This document shows positions 1 through 5,692 of a DNA stretch of 5,780 bases, in pieces. Location: NCBI GenBank assembly GCA_900552985.1, contig USBP01000112.1:1-5780 (forward strand). Direction: 5' to 3'. The stretch is from an uncultured Oscillospiraceae bacterium (GTDB lineage Bacteria > Bacillota > Clostridia > Oscillospirales > Acutalibacteraceae). The notes beneath the pieces are model-generated. The model did no database searches and had not been told where the DNA came from. It was given only the letters and a program-made list of their open reading frames with translations. The translations under genes were made by a program, and so were the position numbers. Every line of letters begins with the position of its first letter. Position 1 is the stretch's first letter.

Positions 1-1424
1 TTCGGATAAACCGGCAAAACCGCTTTTGCATCGCAAATACCGGCGTTATAAAGCAGCGGCTCCACAAGCGACCGGACGCTGTCCACACCCTTAATCAGCT
101 TCCCAAGCCGGATATGCAGCACACGCAGCACAGAATCAATAATATTCAGCACGCCGCATGTAATTTTGTAATGGGGCGTATCAGGCGTATAGGGCGCATC
201 CCCGCCATATAGGCTGAGCACCAGTGAAATGATAAAATCCAGCACCTTTTCCTCCCGGATAGCTGCATAGTCCGCTTTGGAAAGGCCTGTCTCCGCGCGC
301 GTCCAGTTCCCGACTGTCCCAATTTTCAGGCGTGCAAGCAGCCTGGCAGGGCCTTTGATGAGCCAGCCGATGCGGTAGCTCAGCTTTTTTTTCACGCTGA
401 ATGCCGTGGCCATATTGGCAAAGCGGTCGGTATCCTCGCCTGCGGCCAGAATCACATCCCGGATCATGCCGATGAACTGATCGGTAAAATGCTCCTGCAA
501 TGTTTTTTCGCCCAGATCGAGCGCCACCGGCTCGGTAATCAAATCTGTGGAGAGGCGCACCTCGCCCGCAGCGGGGTCAAGGGTCAGCTGCCGGATCGTG
601 CCTGGATAGCCGCAGAGAGCCGGCGTACTCAAATCATAAAACAGATTGCCTTTTTCGCTCACAGCATAAGAGACATCCTGCATATGCGTATGGCCTGTGA
701 GCATGAACTGGATGCCAAGATCTGCAAACTCCTGCACGCGCCGGGCATGATCGCCCATCATATCCCCGGCCCCGATGATGGAATAAAACGGGGAAGGCGA
801 CAGCATGGGATGGTGCGTCATGGCAATGATAAACTGCCCCTCCTCCCGCGCCTTGCGGGCCTGCTGCGCAATCCACTGGAAGCACTCGTCGGAAAAGCCG
901 CTTTTCCCCGCGCCATTGGAGTCATCGTTGAGGGCAAACAGGCGGTAACCTTCCGCTAACTGCACAATATAGCTCATACTCTCCCGATGCACGGCCAGCG
1001 CCTCGTCCGGGCCAAAGGGGCGGTAGAGCTCCCACAGCTCCTCCCGGCGCAGGGCGGGCACCTGGATTTTTTCATCTCCGGCATAGCCCTCCGTCTCCCC
1101 GGATTCCTGATAATCATGCGTGGAGGTGAGCACGTAAACACGCTTTCCGGCATCCTTCAGCCTGCGCAGCAGGGCCAGGCATTCCCTGTGGCTATCCACT
1201 TCGCCGTTATTCGTCGTATCCCCGGAGAGCAGCACAATCTCGCTGCGCTGATCCTTCGCAATCTGCCGGAATGCCGCCTCGAGCACCTCCGGGCAATCGG
1301 CGAGCAACTTCTGGCTTTTCGCGTTGGCAAAATCGTACGCTTTGCCGGACACCCCGGTTTTTTTTGAATAATAATGAATATCAGAAATAACCGTCAGATG
1401 CAAGGGCTTCTGATGCTTTTCCAT
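1..1424 (-). CDS. Calcineurin-like metallophosphoesterase, C-terminus cut by the window edge
   Basis: The frame is open from an ATG at 1422-1424 to the left edge, giving 474 codons without a stop. The start is fixed by AGGAGG at 1431-1436, six bases upstream, and by a near-consensus promoter. The N-terminal half carries the two-metal phosphoesterase motifs: D15-I-H17 after a hydrophobic strand, SGD69TTN, STH103D104, THH204H205P and GH245TH247. There is no signal peptide or membrane segment, so the protein should be cytoplasmic. Members of this superfamily hydrolyse phosphomonoesters or phosphodiesters, including cyclic nucleotides; the substrate cannot be read from the sequence. The usual GNH[D/E] motif reads S-T-H-D here, so the metal-binding Asn is replaced by Thr102. 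Residues after about 290 form an extension I do not recognise that continues beyond the window. It is transcribed separately from the ABC operon upstream. The superfamily call is secure, the specific function is not. Confidence 0.9.
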   Translation of the reverse strand, partial: MEKHQKPLHLTVISDIHYYSKKTGVSGKAYDFANAKSQKLLADCPEVLEAAFRQIAKDQRSEIVLLSGDTTNNGEVDSHRECLALLRRLKDAGKRVYVLTSTHDYQESGETEGYAGDEKIQVPALRREELWELYRPFGPDEALAVHRESMSYIVQLAEGYRLFALNDDSNGAGKSGFSDECFQWIAQQARKAREEGQFIIAMTHHPMLSPSPFYSIIGAGDMMGDHARRVQEFADLGIQFMLTGHTHMQDVSYAVSEKGNLFYDLSTPALCGYPGTIRQLTLDPAAGEVRLSTDLITEPVALDLGEKTLQEHFTDQFIGMIRDVILAAGEDTDRFANMATAFSVKKKLSYRIGWLIKGPARLLARLKIGTVGNWTRAETGLSKADYAAIREEKVLDFIISLVLSLYGGDAPYTPDTPHYKITCGVLNIIDSVLRVLHIRLGKLIKGVDSVRSLVEPLLYNAGICDAKAVLPVYP

Positions 1425-1434
1425 ATGATCCCTC

Positions 1435-1457
1435 CTGATTCCAGTTAATAAAATCAG
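1435..1457. promoter_or_regulatory. Inverted repeat CTGATT-N11-AATCAG across the start of transcription
   Basis: CTGATT (1435-1440) and AATCAG (1452-1457) form a 6-bp inverted repeat. One half overlaps the -10 box, the other overlaps the edge of the Shine-Dalgarno site. The same two half-sites occur at 5693-5713 in the same position relative to a similar promoter. It may be an operator for a dimeric repressor. This is inferred from position and recurrence only, and the spacers differ (11 versus 9 bases). Confidence 0.35.
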
Positions 1458-1484
1458 TATACCGGCCCGGGAGAACTCTGTCAA
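1456..1484 (-). promoter_or_regulatory. SigA-type promoter of the metallophosphoesterase gene
   Basis: Read on the minus strand, TTGACA (1479-1484) and TATACT (1456-1461) are separated by exactly 17 bases. Both hexamers are at or one base from the vegetative consensus. The expected transcription start is near 1449, giving a leader of about 25 bases before the ATG. The core is nearly the same as the promoter at 5712-5740. Confidence 0.85.
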
Positions 1485-1558
1485 GAAATGCCGCAAACGT
1501 TTTCGTTCGTAAGCCGTCCACACAAAACCACCGATCGCCATGCCCGGATAAGGAAACC

Positions 1559-1590
1559 GGCCCGCAATGGGGAATGCCTCATTGCGGGCC
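1559..1590 (-). terminator. Intrinsic terminator closing the ABC transporter operon
   Basis: Arms 1559-1569 and 1580-1590 are perfectly complementary over 11 bp (GGCCCGCAATG on the plus strand). The stem extends inward through one G-U and two G-C pairs to a four-base loop (1573-1576). On the minus strand it is followed by a modest T-rich tail (GGTTTCCTT). It lies 65 bases past the permease stop codon and before the phosphoesterase promoter, which is the right place to end the operon. The plus-strand side also has a T-rich tail, so it could work in both directions, but no plus-strand gene needs it. Confidence 0.85.
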
Positions 1591-1654
1591 AGTTTCTTCT
1601 TTTCAATCACATATCCTATGTGATCCTGCAATTAGATTCCCCGGCTCATGCCTG

Positions 1655-2863
1655 CTACTCAAAGGCTTTATCTACCTTCATAAGCTCAAGCATACCCTTG
1701 TTGACATACCTGTTTACCACACATCCAGAAATAATCGCCAACACCAGCAGCAGGGCGCCATCCAACGCAAGCATCAGGCCGAGCACATACACCCACCGGT
1801 TCATCTCCACCAGCAGCATTCCAATAGCCGCTGTGTAGGCCGTAACCCCAATCCCCAATTTGAAAAAAATCCCGGAAATATTTTTTCGGTATATTTTCCG
1901 GATATCGGCATTTCTATAGCCCAGATGCTTTAAAATCGCAATGTCTTTCTTCTGCAGTTTGAGGTAGGAATCAAAAGAGAGGATTAAGTTAACACAGGTG
2001 AAAACAAAGATTGCAAGAATCACCGCGGCGCCTATTTTAATCAGCGACTGAACCGTTCGATCAAGCGATTCAAACGCTTTCAACGTATAATCTGTTGCAT
2101 AGCCCTTCCCGTTTAAAAGGACGGCCGCTTTTTCAACATCCTGAATTTCTGCTACGTATATAAAAATTTGCTCGACCGTGTCCTGCGCTGCTACCTGACT
2201 CTTTGGGATCTGATACATCACGGAGGTCAAATTGATGTATGTATTATAATTGATATAATAATGCCTGCCAGGAGTATTGCTATATGTTTCAAATATATTT
2301 TTGGGATCAGCGCCATTATTAAAAAGCACCTTATAATCCACATAACGATCTGCAAGCATACCACCGCCCTGGCTTTCTATCACAGGCAGCTCAAGGCAAA
2401 TTTCAGCGGGCAAGCTCTCATCCGGATCGGCAGAATAGACCGTATCATCCTCCATTCGATCAAGCTTTAACCATTTGGCACAGTCGTTTCCGACCACATA
2501 AAAACTAAAATGATTCCCTTCCTTATCCGATATGCCGTTTGGGATACGCGATTGCAGAATGAGCTCGAATGCCATATCAGGATAATTGGCTTGAAGTATC
2601 TTAGAAATGGCTTCACGGTCTTTTACCGTCAGGCTATCATAACGATTCCCAACTTCAATGCCCCCCACACAGATGATATGCGTATTATCATTTTTGATAA
2701 ATTCATGTTGCAGGTTCACATACTGCGATATCCCAACCACCGAAACGGACGCTACGATCATAAGGGAAATCACAAAGACCACAAACGACACCTTCAAATA
2801 GGAGGTGGTTTTTTTCTTTAGAAGTGCAGAAACCTTTTTTAAACTATTTTTGTTCAAAGACAA
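1655..2863 (-). CDS. FtsX/MacB-type ABC transporter permease
   Basis: This is the membrane subunit of an ABC transporter of the FtsX/MacB fold. Numbered from the longest frame, which begins TTG at 2863 (402 aa), it shows one helix at about 24-46, a large extracytoplasmic domain at about 47-270, and three further helices at about 274-296, 330-353 and 357-382. The cytoplasmic segment after helix 2 contains DIAILKHLGYRNADIRKIY, the coupling region typical of this family. The better start is probably the third codon, TTG at 2855-2857: GGAGG then lies 8 bases upstream, whereas it is only 2 bases from the first TTG. The gene overlaps the end of the ATPase gene by 14 to 20 bases, which implies coupled translation and a shared complex. 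MacB-like permeases usually transmit ATP-driven movement to periplasmic or extracellular partners rather than forming a classical channel. Here the lipoprotein encoded two genes upstream is the likely partner. The substrate is unknown. Confidence 0.88.
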   Translation of the reverse strand: MSLNKNSLKKVSALLKKKTTSYLKVSFVVFVISLMIVASVSVVGISQYVNLQHEFIKNDNTHIICVGGIEVGNRYDSLTVKDREAISKILQANYPDMAFELILQSRIPNGISDKEGNHFSFYVVGNDCAKWLKLDRMEDDTVYSADPDESLPAEICLELPVIESQGGGMLADRYVDYKVLFNNGADPKNIFETYSNTPGRHYYINYNTYINLTSVMYQIPKSQVAAQDTVEQIFIYVAEIQDVEKAAVLLNGKGYATDYTLKAFESLDRTVQSLIKIGAAVILAIFVFTCVNLILSFDSYLKLQKKDIAILKHLGYRNADIRKIYRKNISGIFFKLGIGVTAYTAAIGMLLVEMNRWVYVLGLMLALDGALLLVLAIISGCVVNRYVNKGMLELMKVDKAFE

Positions 2864-3452
2864 GCCCTCCGTTTTCCAGCATCAGGCTGACCGAATGCTC
2901 TCCATAATCAATCTCTTCATGCGTGACAATAATTACAGTTTTGTTCTGAAATGCGGTTTTGATGATTTCCAAAATATTCTCTGCATTATTACGGTCAAGC
3001 TTTGAGGTTGGTTCATCCAATAAAACAATATTCGGCTCATCCAATAACATGCTGGCGATCTGGATCCGCTGCCGTTCCCCGCCTGAGAGGAGTTCCACTT
3101 TTCTGTCGATCAGTTCTCCCACTTTTAGTCTTTCTAAAACCTCCTCGCAGAGCGATTCAAAGCTGAACCCTCTATCGGCTGCCGCGAACTTAAGGAACAA
3201 ATTTTCCCGCACAGTCAGGTTAGAAAACAGTGTTTCATCCTGATAAAGGTATCCCAAACGATCCGTTTCGTCTGTCAGGACTGCTCCTGCGTCCGGGGTA
3301 ACGTAGCCTGCAATCACATTCAACAGCGTTGTTTTCCCTTTTCCACTCTCGCCTCTGATGATATAAATCCCCTTATCCTGAAAGCAAAAATTCAGGTGGT
3401 CAAATATCACCTTATCCCCAAACGCGAGTGAAAGATCCTTTAGCTCTAACAT
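2844..3452 (-). CDS. ABC transporter ATP-binding protein
   Basis: This 202-residue protein is a single, complete nucleotide-binding domain, close to the minimum length for the fold. In order it has Walker A (G34-ESGKGKTT), the Q-loop at Q71 in YLYQDE, the signature LSGGERQR at 122-129, Walker B IVLLDE with catalytic E147, the D-loop SKLD (150-153, usually SALD), and the H-loop H178 in VTHEE. All catalytic residues are present, so it should be an active ATPase. Sequence and context place it in the LolD/MacB/FtsE-like group that pairs with four-helix permeases. Its ATG (3450-3452) directly abuts the TAA of the lipoprotein gene, and GGGGGAG lies just upstream inside the end of that gene. It overlaps the start of the permease gene downstream. 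It works at the inner face of the membrane as a homodimer with the permease; the transported or sensed compound cannot be told. Confidence 0.95.
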   Translation of the reverse strand: MLELKDLSLAFGDKVIFDHLNFCFQDKGIYIIRGESGKGKTTLLNVIAGYVTPDAGAVLTDETDRLGYLYQDETLFSNLTVRENLFLKFAAADRGFSFESLCEEVLERLKVGELIDRKVELLSGGERQRIQIASMLLDEPNIVLLDEPTSKLDRNNAENILEIIKTAFQNKTVIIVTHEEIDYGEHSVSLMLENGGLVFEQK

Positions 3453-4361
3453 TTAACTCCCCCATTGATAGGTTTTTACGCCATCTGAATAAAGCAGCTC
3501 TATTTGCTGCTCATCAATCCGCAGGGCGTCGCAATATGGAAACTGCTTTAACAACCGCCCTGTGTTTAAATCATAAATCAGGATCATTCCGCCGTCTTTC
3601 TGATCGTGCGATTGGATCATTATTTGCCTAGCATCCAGAAAGGAGACATAATCAGAGTTTTCATATGCGTAGGTATGCTCTCCGGCATAGATAAACTGTT
3701 CATCCGTATACACGAGCTCGTTCTGAAATCGATATAAAAAGTAACTTTTGGTATTGGCCTCATAAACAACAGGAGATTGATCCGGAGCGTTTAAGCTAAC
3801 CTTCATAATATCTGCAACTTGGTTTTGAAGATCCCTGATAGAAATATAGTATACAATGCCATCAATAATCACACCGGAGGTAATTGACTGGCATTGCGTA
3901 TTTTTCAGTTCTACCAGCTGATTGCCCTGATACATACAGATCACGCTGCTCTGAGGCATACCGTCGTCATATATGGTCTTAATAAAATAAAGCTCTCCCT
4001 GATACTCATCCAAGGGAAAAAGCGCGCTATTGGATTGATCCGGCACTTCAAAAACGGTCTGAAGTGTATTCCCCTGCAGTTTCAAAATTTTAAAATGATT
4101 CTCTGTGCTGCTGCCACTTGTAAAATAAGCATTATTATTACGAAAAGGATACTGAATGATATCCTCTTGGTTTTCTTCCCGACCCGCATCTCCAGCTTTC
4201 AGTAGCAGCAGCTTCGAGGAAAAATAGTTAAAATAAATCTTGTTTGTTTCTAAATAAGCAGATTTAAAAACATCAGCATATTCCCTGCCTCCGATAGAGC
4301 AGGATGAAAGCAGACCCAACAGCAAAATGATGGCACAAACAAAAGATAAGCTTTTTCTCAT
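3453..4361 (-). CDS. Lipoprotein, probably beta-propeller-like, partner of the ABC transporter
   Basis: The protein is 302 aa from the ATG at 4359-4361. It starts MRKSL and has a hydrophobic stretch ending in lipobox L18-S-S-C21, so it should be lipidated at Cys21 and anchored on the outer face of the membrane. An in-frame TTG at 4395-4397 would add 12 residues before the signal peptide, but it has no ribosome-binding site and lies inside a terminator stem. The ATG has GGGGGA five bases upstream. The mature part shows repeated short beta-strand units ending in hydrophobic/aromatic pairs (for example GELYFIKTIYDDG, DGIVYYISI, NELVYTDEQFIYAG). This suggests a propeller of the kind seen in extracellular sensor or binding proteins. 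I do not recognise a named family. The stop codon abuts the ATPase start, so translation is likely coupled. It may present substrate to, or sense a ligand for, the transporter, or act in self-protection against the secreted protein upstream. Confidence 0.82.
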   Translation of the reverse strand: MRKSLSFVCAIILLLGLLSSCSIGGREYADVFKSAYLETNKIYFNYFSSKLLLLKAGDAGREENQEDIIQYPFRNNNAYFTSGSSTENHFKILKLQGNTLQTVFEVPDQSNSALFPLDEYQGELYFIKTIYDDGMPQSSVICMYQGNQLVELKNTQCQSITSGVIIDGIVYYISIRDLQNQVADIMKVSLNAPDQSPVVYEANTKSYFLYRFQNELVYTDEQFIYAGEHTYAYENSDYVSFLDARQIMIQSHDQKDGGMILIYDLNTGRLLKQFPYCDALRIDEQQIELLYSDGVKTYQWGS

Positions 4362-4372
4362 GCTGATCCCCC

Positions 4373-4420
4373 AAAAAAATGCAGAAGAGACTACCAAAAC
4401 GACAGGATAGCCCCTCCTGC
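4373..4420 (-). terminator. Intercistronic intrinsic terminator (attenuator) before the lipoprotein gene
   Basis: On the minus strand, arm GCAGGAGGGGCTATC (4420-4406) pairs with GGTAGTCTCTTCTGC (4395-4381) over 15 continuous positions. Four of these are G-U pairs, and the loop is 10 bases. One A and then seven T (4379-4373) follow the stem directly. This is a textbook intrinsic terminator, and it sits only 12 bases from the lipoprotein ATG. No convincing promoter lies between it and the downstream genes. The likely effect is that most transcripts end after the secreted-protein gene and only a fraction reads through into the transporter genes. A smaller competing hairpin, GCAGGA/TCCTGT (4420-4415 with 4407-4402), would disrupt the large stem. 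Confidence 0.75.
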
Positions 4421-4432
4421 AATTATCATTAC

Positions 4433-4963
4433 TCAGGTAGTAGCCGATACAGAATAGGTCTTCGGGTCTCCAAATACCTTTACAGACGCTGTATTTGTAA
4501 TGCCCTTCGAACCAGCCGCATAATCTGCCCTAGAATTAACCACTAATGTATTTGCCCAGTCAGATATTGTGTAATAGTTTCCATTCTTCCAATATGCTTT
4601 CGGGGTATACTTCACTTGCCATTCTGAAGATGCAGAAGCAGAAACTGTTAATTCTTTGGTTGTACTTCCTCCTATTCCCAGTGTGATAACCGTAGACTTT
4701 CTAATTTTAGCAAATGCATACCATTCTGTTTTGATCCATTCCACATGATCCTTATTGTCCAGAAATTTAGCAGAAACAGTGTATTCCCATCTGTTAGAAT
4801 TTCCGGAGCTAGTTGCCCATGTATCGATCCAAACGTTTGCCTGAATTCTTTTCAATGGGTTTGAATTGATTGTTCTCGTGTTACTGTCAGACGTTGCAAA
4901 AGCACATATTGATGTTCCGCAAAGAATCAACAGCGCCATTGCCAGTGAAAGCAACCGCTTCAT
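4433..4963 (-). CDS. Secreted Trp/Tyr-rich protein of unknown family
   Basis: The protein is 176 aa, with ATG at 4961-4963 and AAGGAGA seven bases upstream (4971-4977), an excellent translation start. Residues 1-23 form a classic signal peptide (MKRLL, a hydrophobic core, then AFA), with probable cleavage after Ala23. The two cysteines are inside the signal peptide and neither sits in a lipobox, so the protein is released rather than lipidated. The mature part (about 153 aa) has no cysteine but has 8 Trp (45, 49, 59, 76, 81, 115, 125, 136) and 8 Tyr. It is rich in Ser/Thr and in alternating strand-like runs such as KELTVSASAS, suggesting a beta-sandwich. I do not recognise the family. It is the first gene behind a strong promoter and precedes a lipoprotein-ABC transporter module, separated from it by an attenuating terminator. 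That layout recalls exported bacteriocins of the lactococcin 972 kind with an ABC transporter. It could equally be a surface-active or transporter-partner protein. Confidence 0.88.
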   Translation of the reverse strand: MKRLLSLAMALLILCGTSICAFATSDSNTRTINSNPLKRIQANVWIDTWATSSGNSNRWEYTVSAKFLDNKDHVEWIKTEWYAFAKIRKSTVITLGIGGSTTKELTVSASASSEWQVKYTPKAYWKNGNYYTISDWANTLVVNSRADYAAGSKGITNTASVKVFGDPKTYSVSATT

Positions 4964-4988
4964 AAAGAACTCTCCTTTACTAAATGTT

Positions 4989-5015
4989 GGAGATTATGTT
5001 TTACTATAAATCTCC
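4989..5015 (-). promoter_or_regulatory. Leader stem that competes for a segment complementary to the Shine-Dalgarno site
   Basis: On the minus strand GGAGATT (5015-5009) pairs perfectly with AATCTCC (4995-4989). The TCTCC of the second arm can instead pair with the GGAGA of the true Shine-Dalgarno site at 4971-4975, which lies 13 bases further on. So one leader segment has two mutually exclusive partners. This is the arrangement used in translational attenuation, but the stems are short and no experiment or alignment backs it here. Confidence 0.4.
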
Positions 5016-5086
5016 TTACAGTTCCAAGTCTCCTTCCATCCGGATGGCAAATGGATTTGATTCTCTTGTAATGAATTGATTTCCAT
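4994..5086 (-). CDS. Possible 30-residue leader peptide ahead of the secreted-protein gene
   Basis: A short frame runs from ATG (5084-5086) to TAA (4994-4996). Its product is hydrophilic, begins MEINSLQENQ, ends EIYSKT, and contains two Trp and one Cys (SGWKETWNCK). The ATG falls only about 7-9 bases after the predicted transcription start, so any translation would be near-leaderless, and there is no good Shine-Dalgarno site. Its last codons and stop overlap the leader stem at 4989-5015, so a ribosome here could influence that stem. A chance open frame of this length in this leader is quite possible. Confidence 0.3.
   Translation of the reverse strand: MEINSLQENQIHLPSGWKETWNCKEIYSKT
5036..5047. 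repeat. 12-bp perfect palindrome in the leader
   Basis: CCATCCGGATGG is a perfect palindrome about 50 bases after the predicted transcription start of the secreted-protein gene. It could be a protein-binding site or a small RNA hairpin (4-bp stem, CCGG loop). No second copy was seen in the window. Confidence 0.3.
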
Positions 5087-5099
5087 TGGGCCCACAAAT

Positions 5100-5128
5100 A
5101 TGATATCATTACATTTATATAATGTCAA
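5100..5128 (-). promoter_or_regulatory. Strong SigA-type promoter with A/T-rich upstream element for the secreted protein and ABC operon
   Basis: On the minus strand TTGACA (5123-5128) is followed after exactly 17 bases by TATCAT (5100-5105), one mismatch from TATAAT. The 30 or so bases upstream of the -35 box (to about 5160) are almost entirely A and T, as in an UP element. The start of transcription should be near 5093, leaving a leader of about 130 bases. No other promoter candidate of this quality lies between here and the secreted-protein gene. Confidence 0.8.
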
Positions 5129-5267
5129 CAATATATTTGATATTTTTATCTATAATTTTTCTATGTATTATATGTTAAAAATTAAATAAAAGGGGCTAAA
5201 GAACAAACCCTACATCCCATTAACCGCCGCCTCTTTTTAATTTGACGCACCAGAGTGGCTGAACCAC
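5129..5267. other. AT-rich spacer between the small membrane protein gene and the operon promoter
   Basis: No gene is visible in this stretch. The left part (5129-5190) is strongly A/T-rich and adjoins the promoter. A 6-bp hairpin, GAGTGG/CCACTC (5253-5269), overlaps the stop of the membrane protein gene but has no T tract after it. The only terminator candidate is the weak one at 5170-5210. Confidence 0.6.
5170..5210 (-). terminator. Weak terminator candidate after the small membrane protein gene
   Basis: On the minus strand GGGTT (5210-5206) can pair with AGCCC (5197-5193), and a T-rich run (CTTTTATTTAATTTTT) follows. The stem is only 5 bp with one G-U pair, so it is marginal. Its place, about 60 bases past the stop and before the operon promoter, is sensible. 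Confidence 0.3.
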
Positions 5268-5657
5268 TCATGGTTTGGCATCTTTTATTTTGATTTTGAT
5301 CCAGAAGGCGATCCACGCAAGCAGAAGAAGGGATAAGAGAAACGACTGATACCGAAATACGGCATCCACCTTGGGAAGGTCTATCCAAAAGACCAGCAGA
5401 AGAAAAACCGCCCAAAACAGAATCGCTGCCATGGAAACAGCCTTCAGCAGGAAGGGAATACGGTTTCCCCTGGCACAGACCAGGGAGTAAACCACAACCG
5501 ACAGGCTGCTCACTGGCACAGCCCACATACCAATGAAAAAGAAAGCGTCGTCATAGGATACCAGCCGCGGCACGAGATAGGCCAGCGCCACAAAGGCCGT
5601 ATAGCAAAATGCCAGCACGGAAAACACCAGGGCGGCTGATTGAAGGGAACGTTTCAT
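5268..5657 (-). CDS. Small four-helix membrane protein of unknown function
   Basis: The protein is 129 aa from ATG at 5655-5657 to TGA at 5268-5270. It begins MKRSLQSAAL. Four hydrophobic segments lie at about 5-29, 35-60, 66-93 and 100-120, with an acidic YDD after the first loop, an Arg-containing loop (CARGNR) between helices 2 and 3, and a Lys-rich tail (KIKIKDAKP) that should be cytoplasmic. I do not recognise a family and see no catalytic motif. AGAGG lies nine bases before the ATG. The same frame has a TTG three codons earlier, but it directly touches the ribosome-binding site and is not a credible start. The gene has its own promoter, with a core very like that of the metallophosphoesterase gene, so the two may share regulation. 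It is transcribed toward the secreted-protein operon but appears to be a separate unit. Confidence 0.8.
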   Translation of the reverse strand: MKRSLQSAALVFSVLAFCYTAFVALAYLVPRLVSYDDAFFFIGMWAVPVSSLSVVVYSLVCARGNRIPFLLKAVSMAAILFWAVFLLLVFWIDLPKVDAVFRYQSFLLSLLLLAWIAFWIKIKIKDAKP

Positions 5658-5692
5658 ACATTTCAACCTCTTTCCTCTATCCTGTAATCGGC

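Noticed and set aside
489..1367. Open frames on the plus strand (489-959 and 987-1367) and a minus-strand frame at 634-885
   Set aside because: They lie over the metallophosphoesterase gene in other frames, have no convincing ribosome-binding sites, and encode no recognisable motif, while the minus-strand gene carries all its catalytic motifs.
1701..1706. Plus-strand TTGACA as a promoter
   Set aside because: No -10 hexamer is found 16-18 bases downstream, and no plus-strand gene follows.
1488..1933. Plus-strand frames across the terminator and the end of the permease gene
   Set aside because: They run through the 1559-1590 terminator and opposite the last permease helices; their products are low-complexity and unlike any protein.
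2168..4205. Several plus-strand frames of 66-103 residues opposite the permease, ATPase and lipoprotein genes
   Set aside because: They are antisense shadows of well-supported genes and have no promoter or consistent coding signal.
4362..4397. TTG start extending the lipoprotein by 12 residues
   Set aside because: It lies in the 3' arm of the terminator stem without a ribosome-binding site, and it would put residues ahead of a normal lipoprotein signal that begins at the ATG at 4361.
4422..4450. GATAAT as the -10 box of a separate promoter for the transporter genes
   Set aside because: The bases 17-18 positions upstream (GTATCG or TGTATC) do not resemble TTGACA, and transcripts from it would still meet the terminator at 4373-4420.
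5253..5269. GAGTGG/CCACTC hairpin over the membrane protein stop codon as an intrinsic terminator
   Set aside because: The stem is short and the sequence after it on the minus strand (TGGTGCGTC) is not T-rich.
5182..5526. Minus-strand frame of 114 residues overlapping the small membrane protein
   Set aside because: It is out of frame with a gene that has clear membrane helices, a promoter and a ribosome-binding site. Its own start lies inside that gene without a ribosome-binding site.
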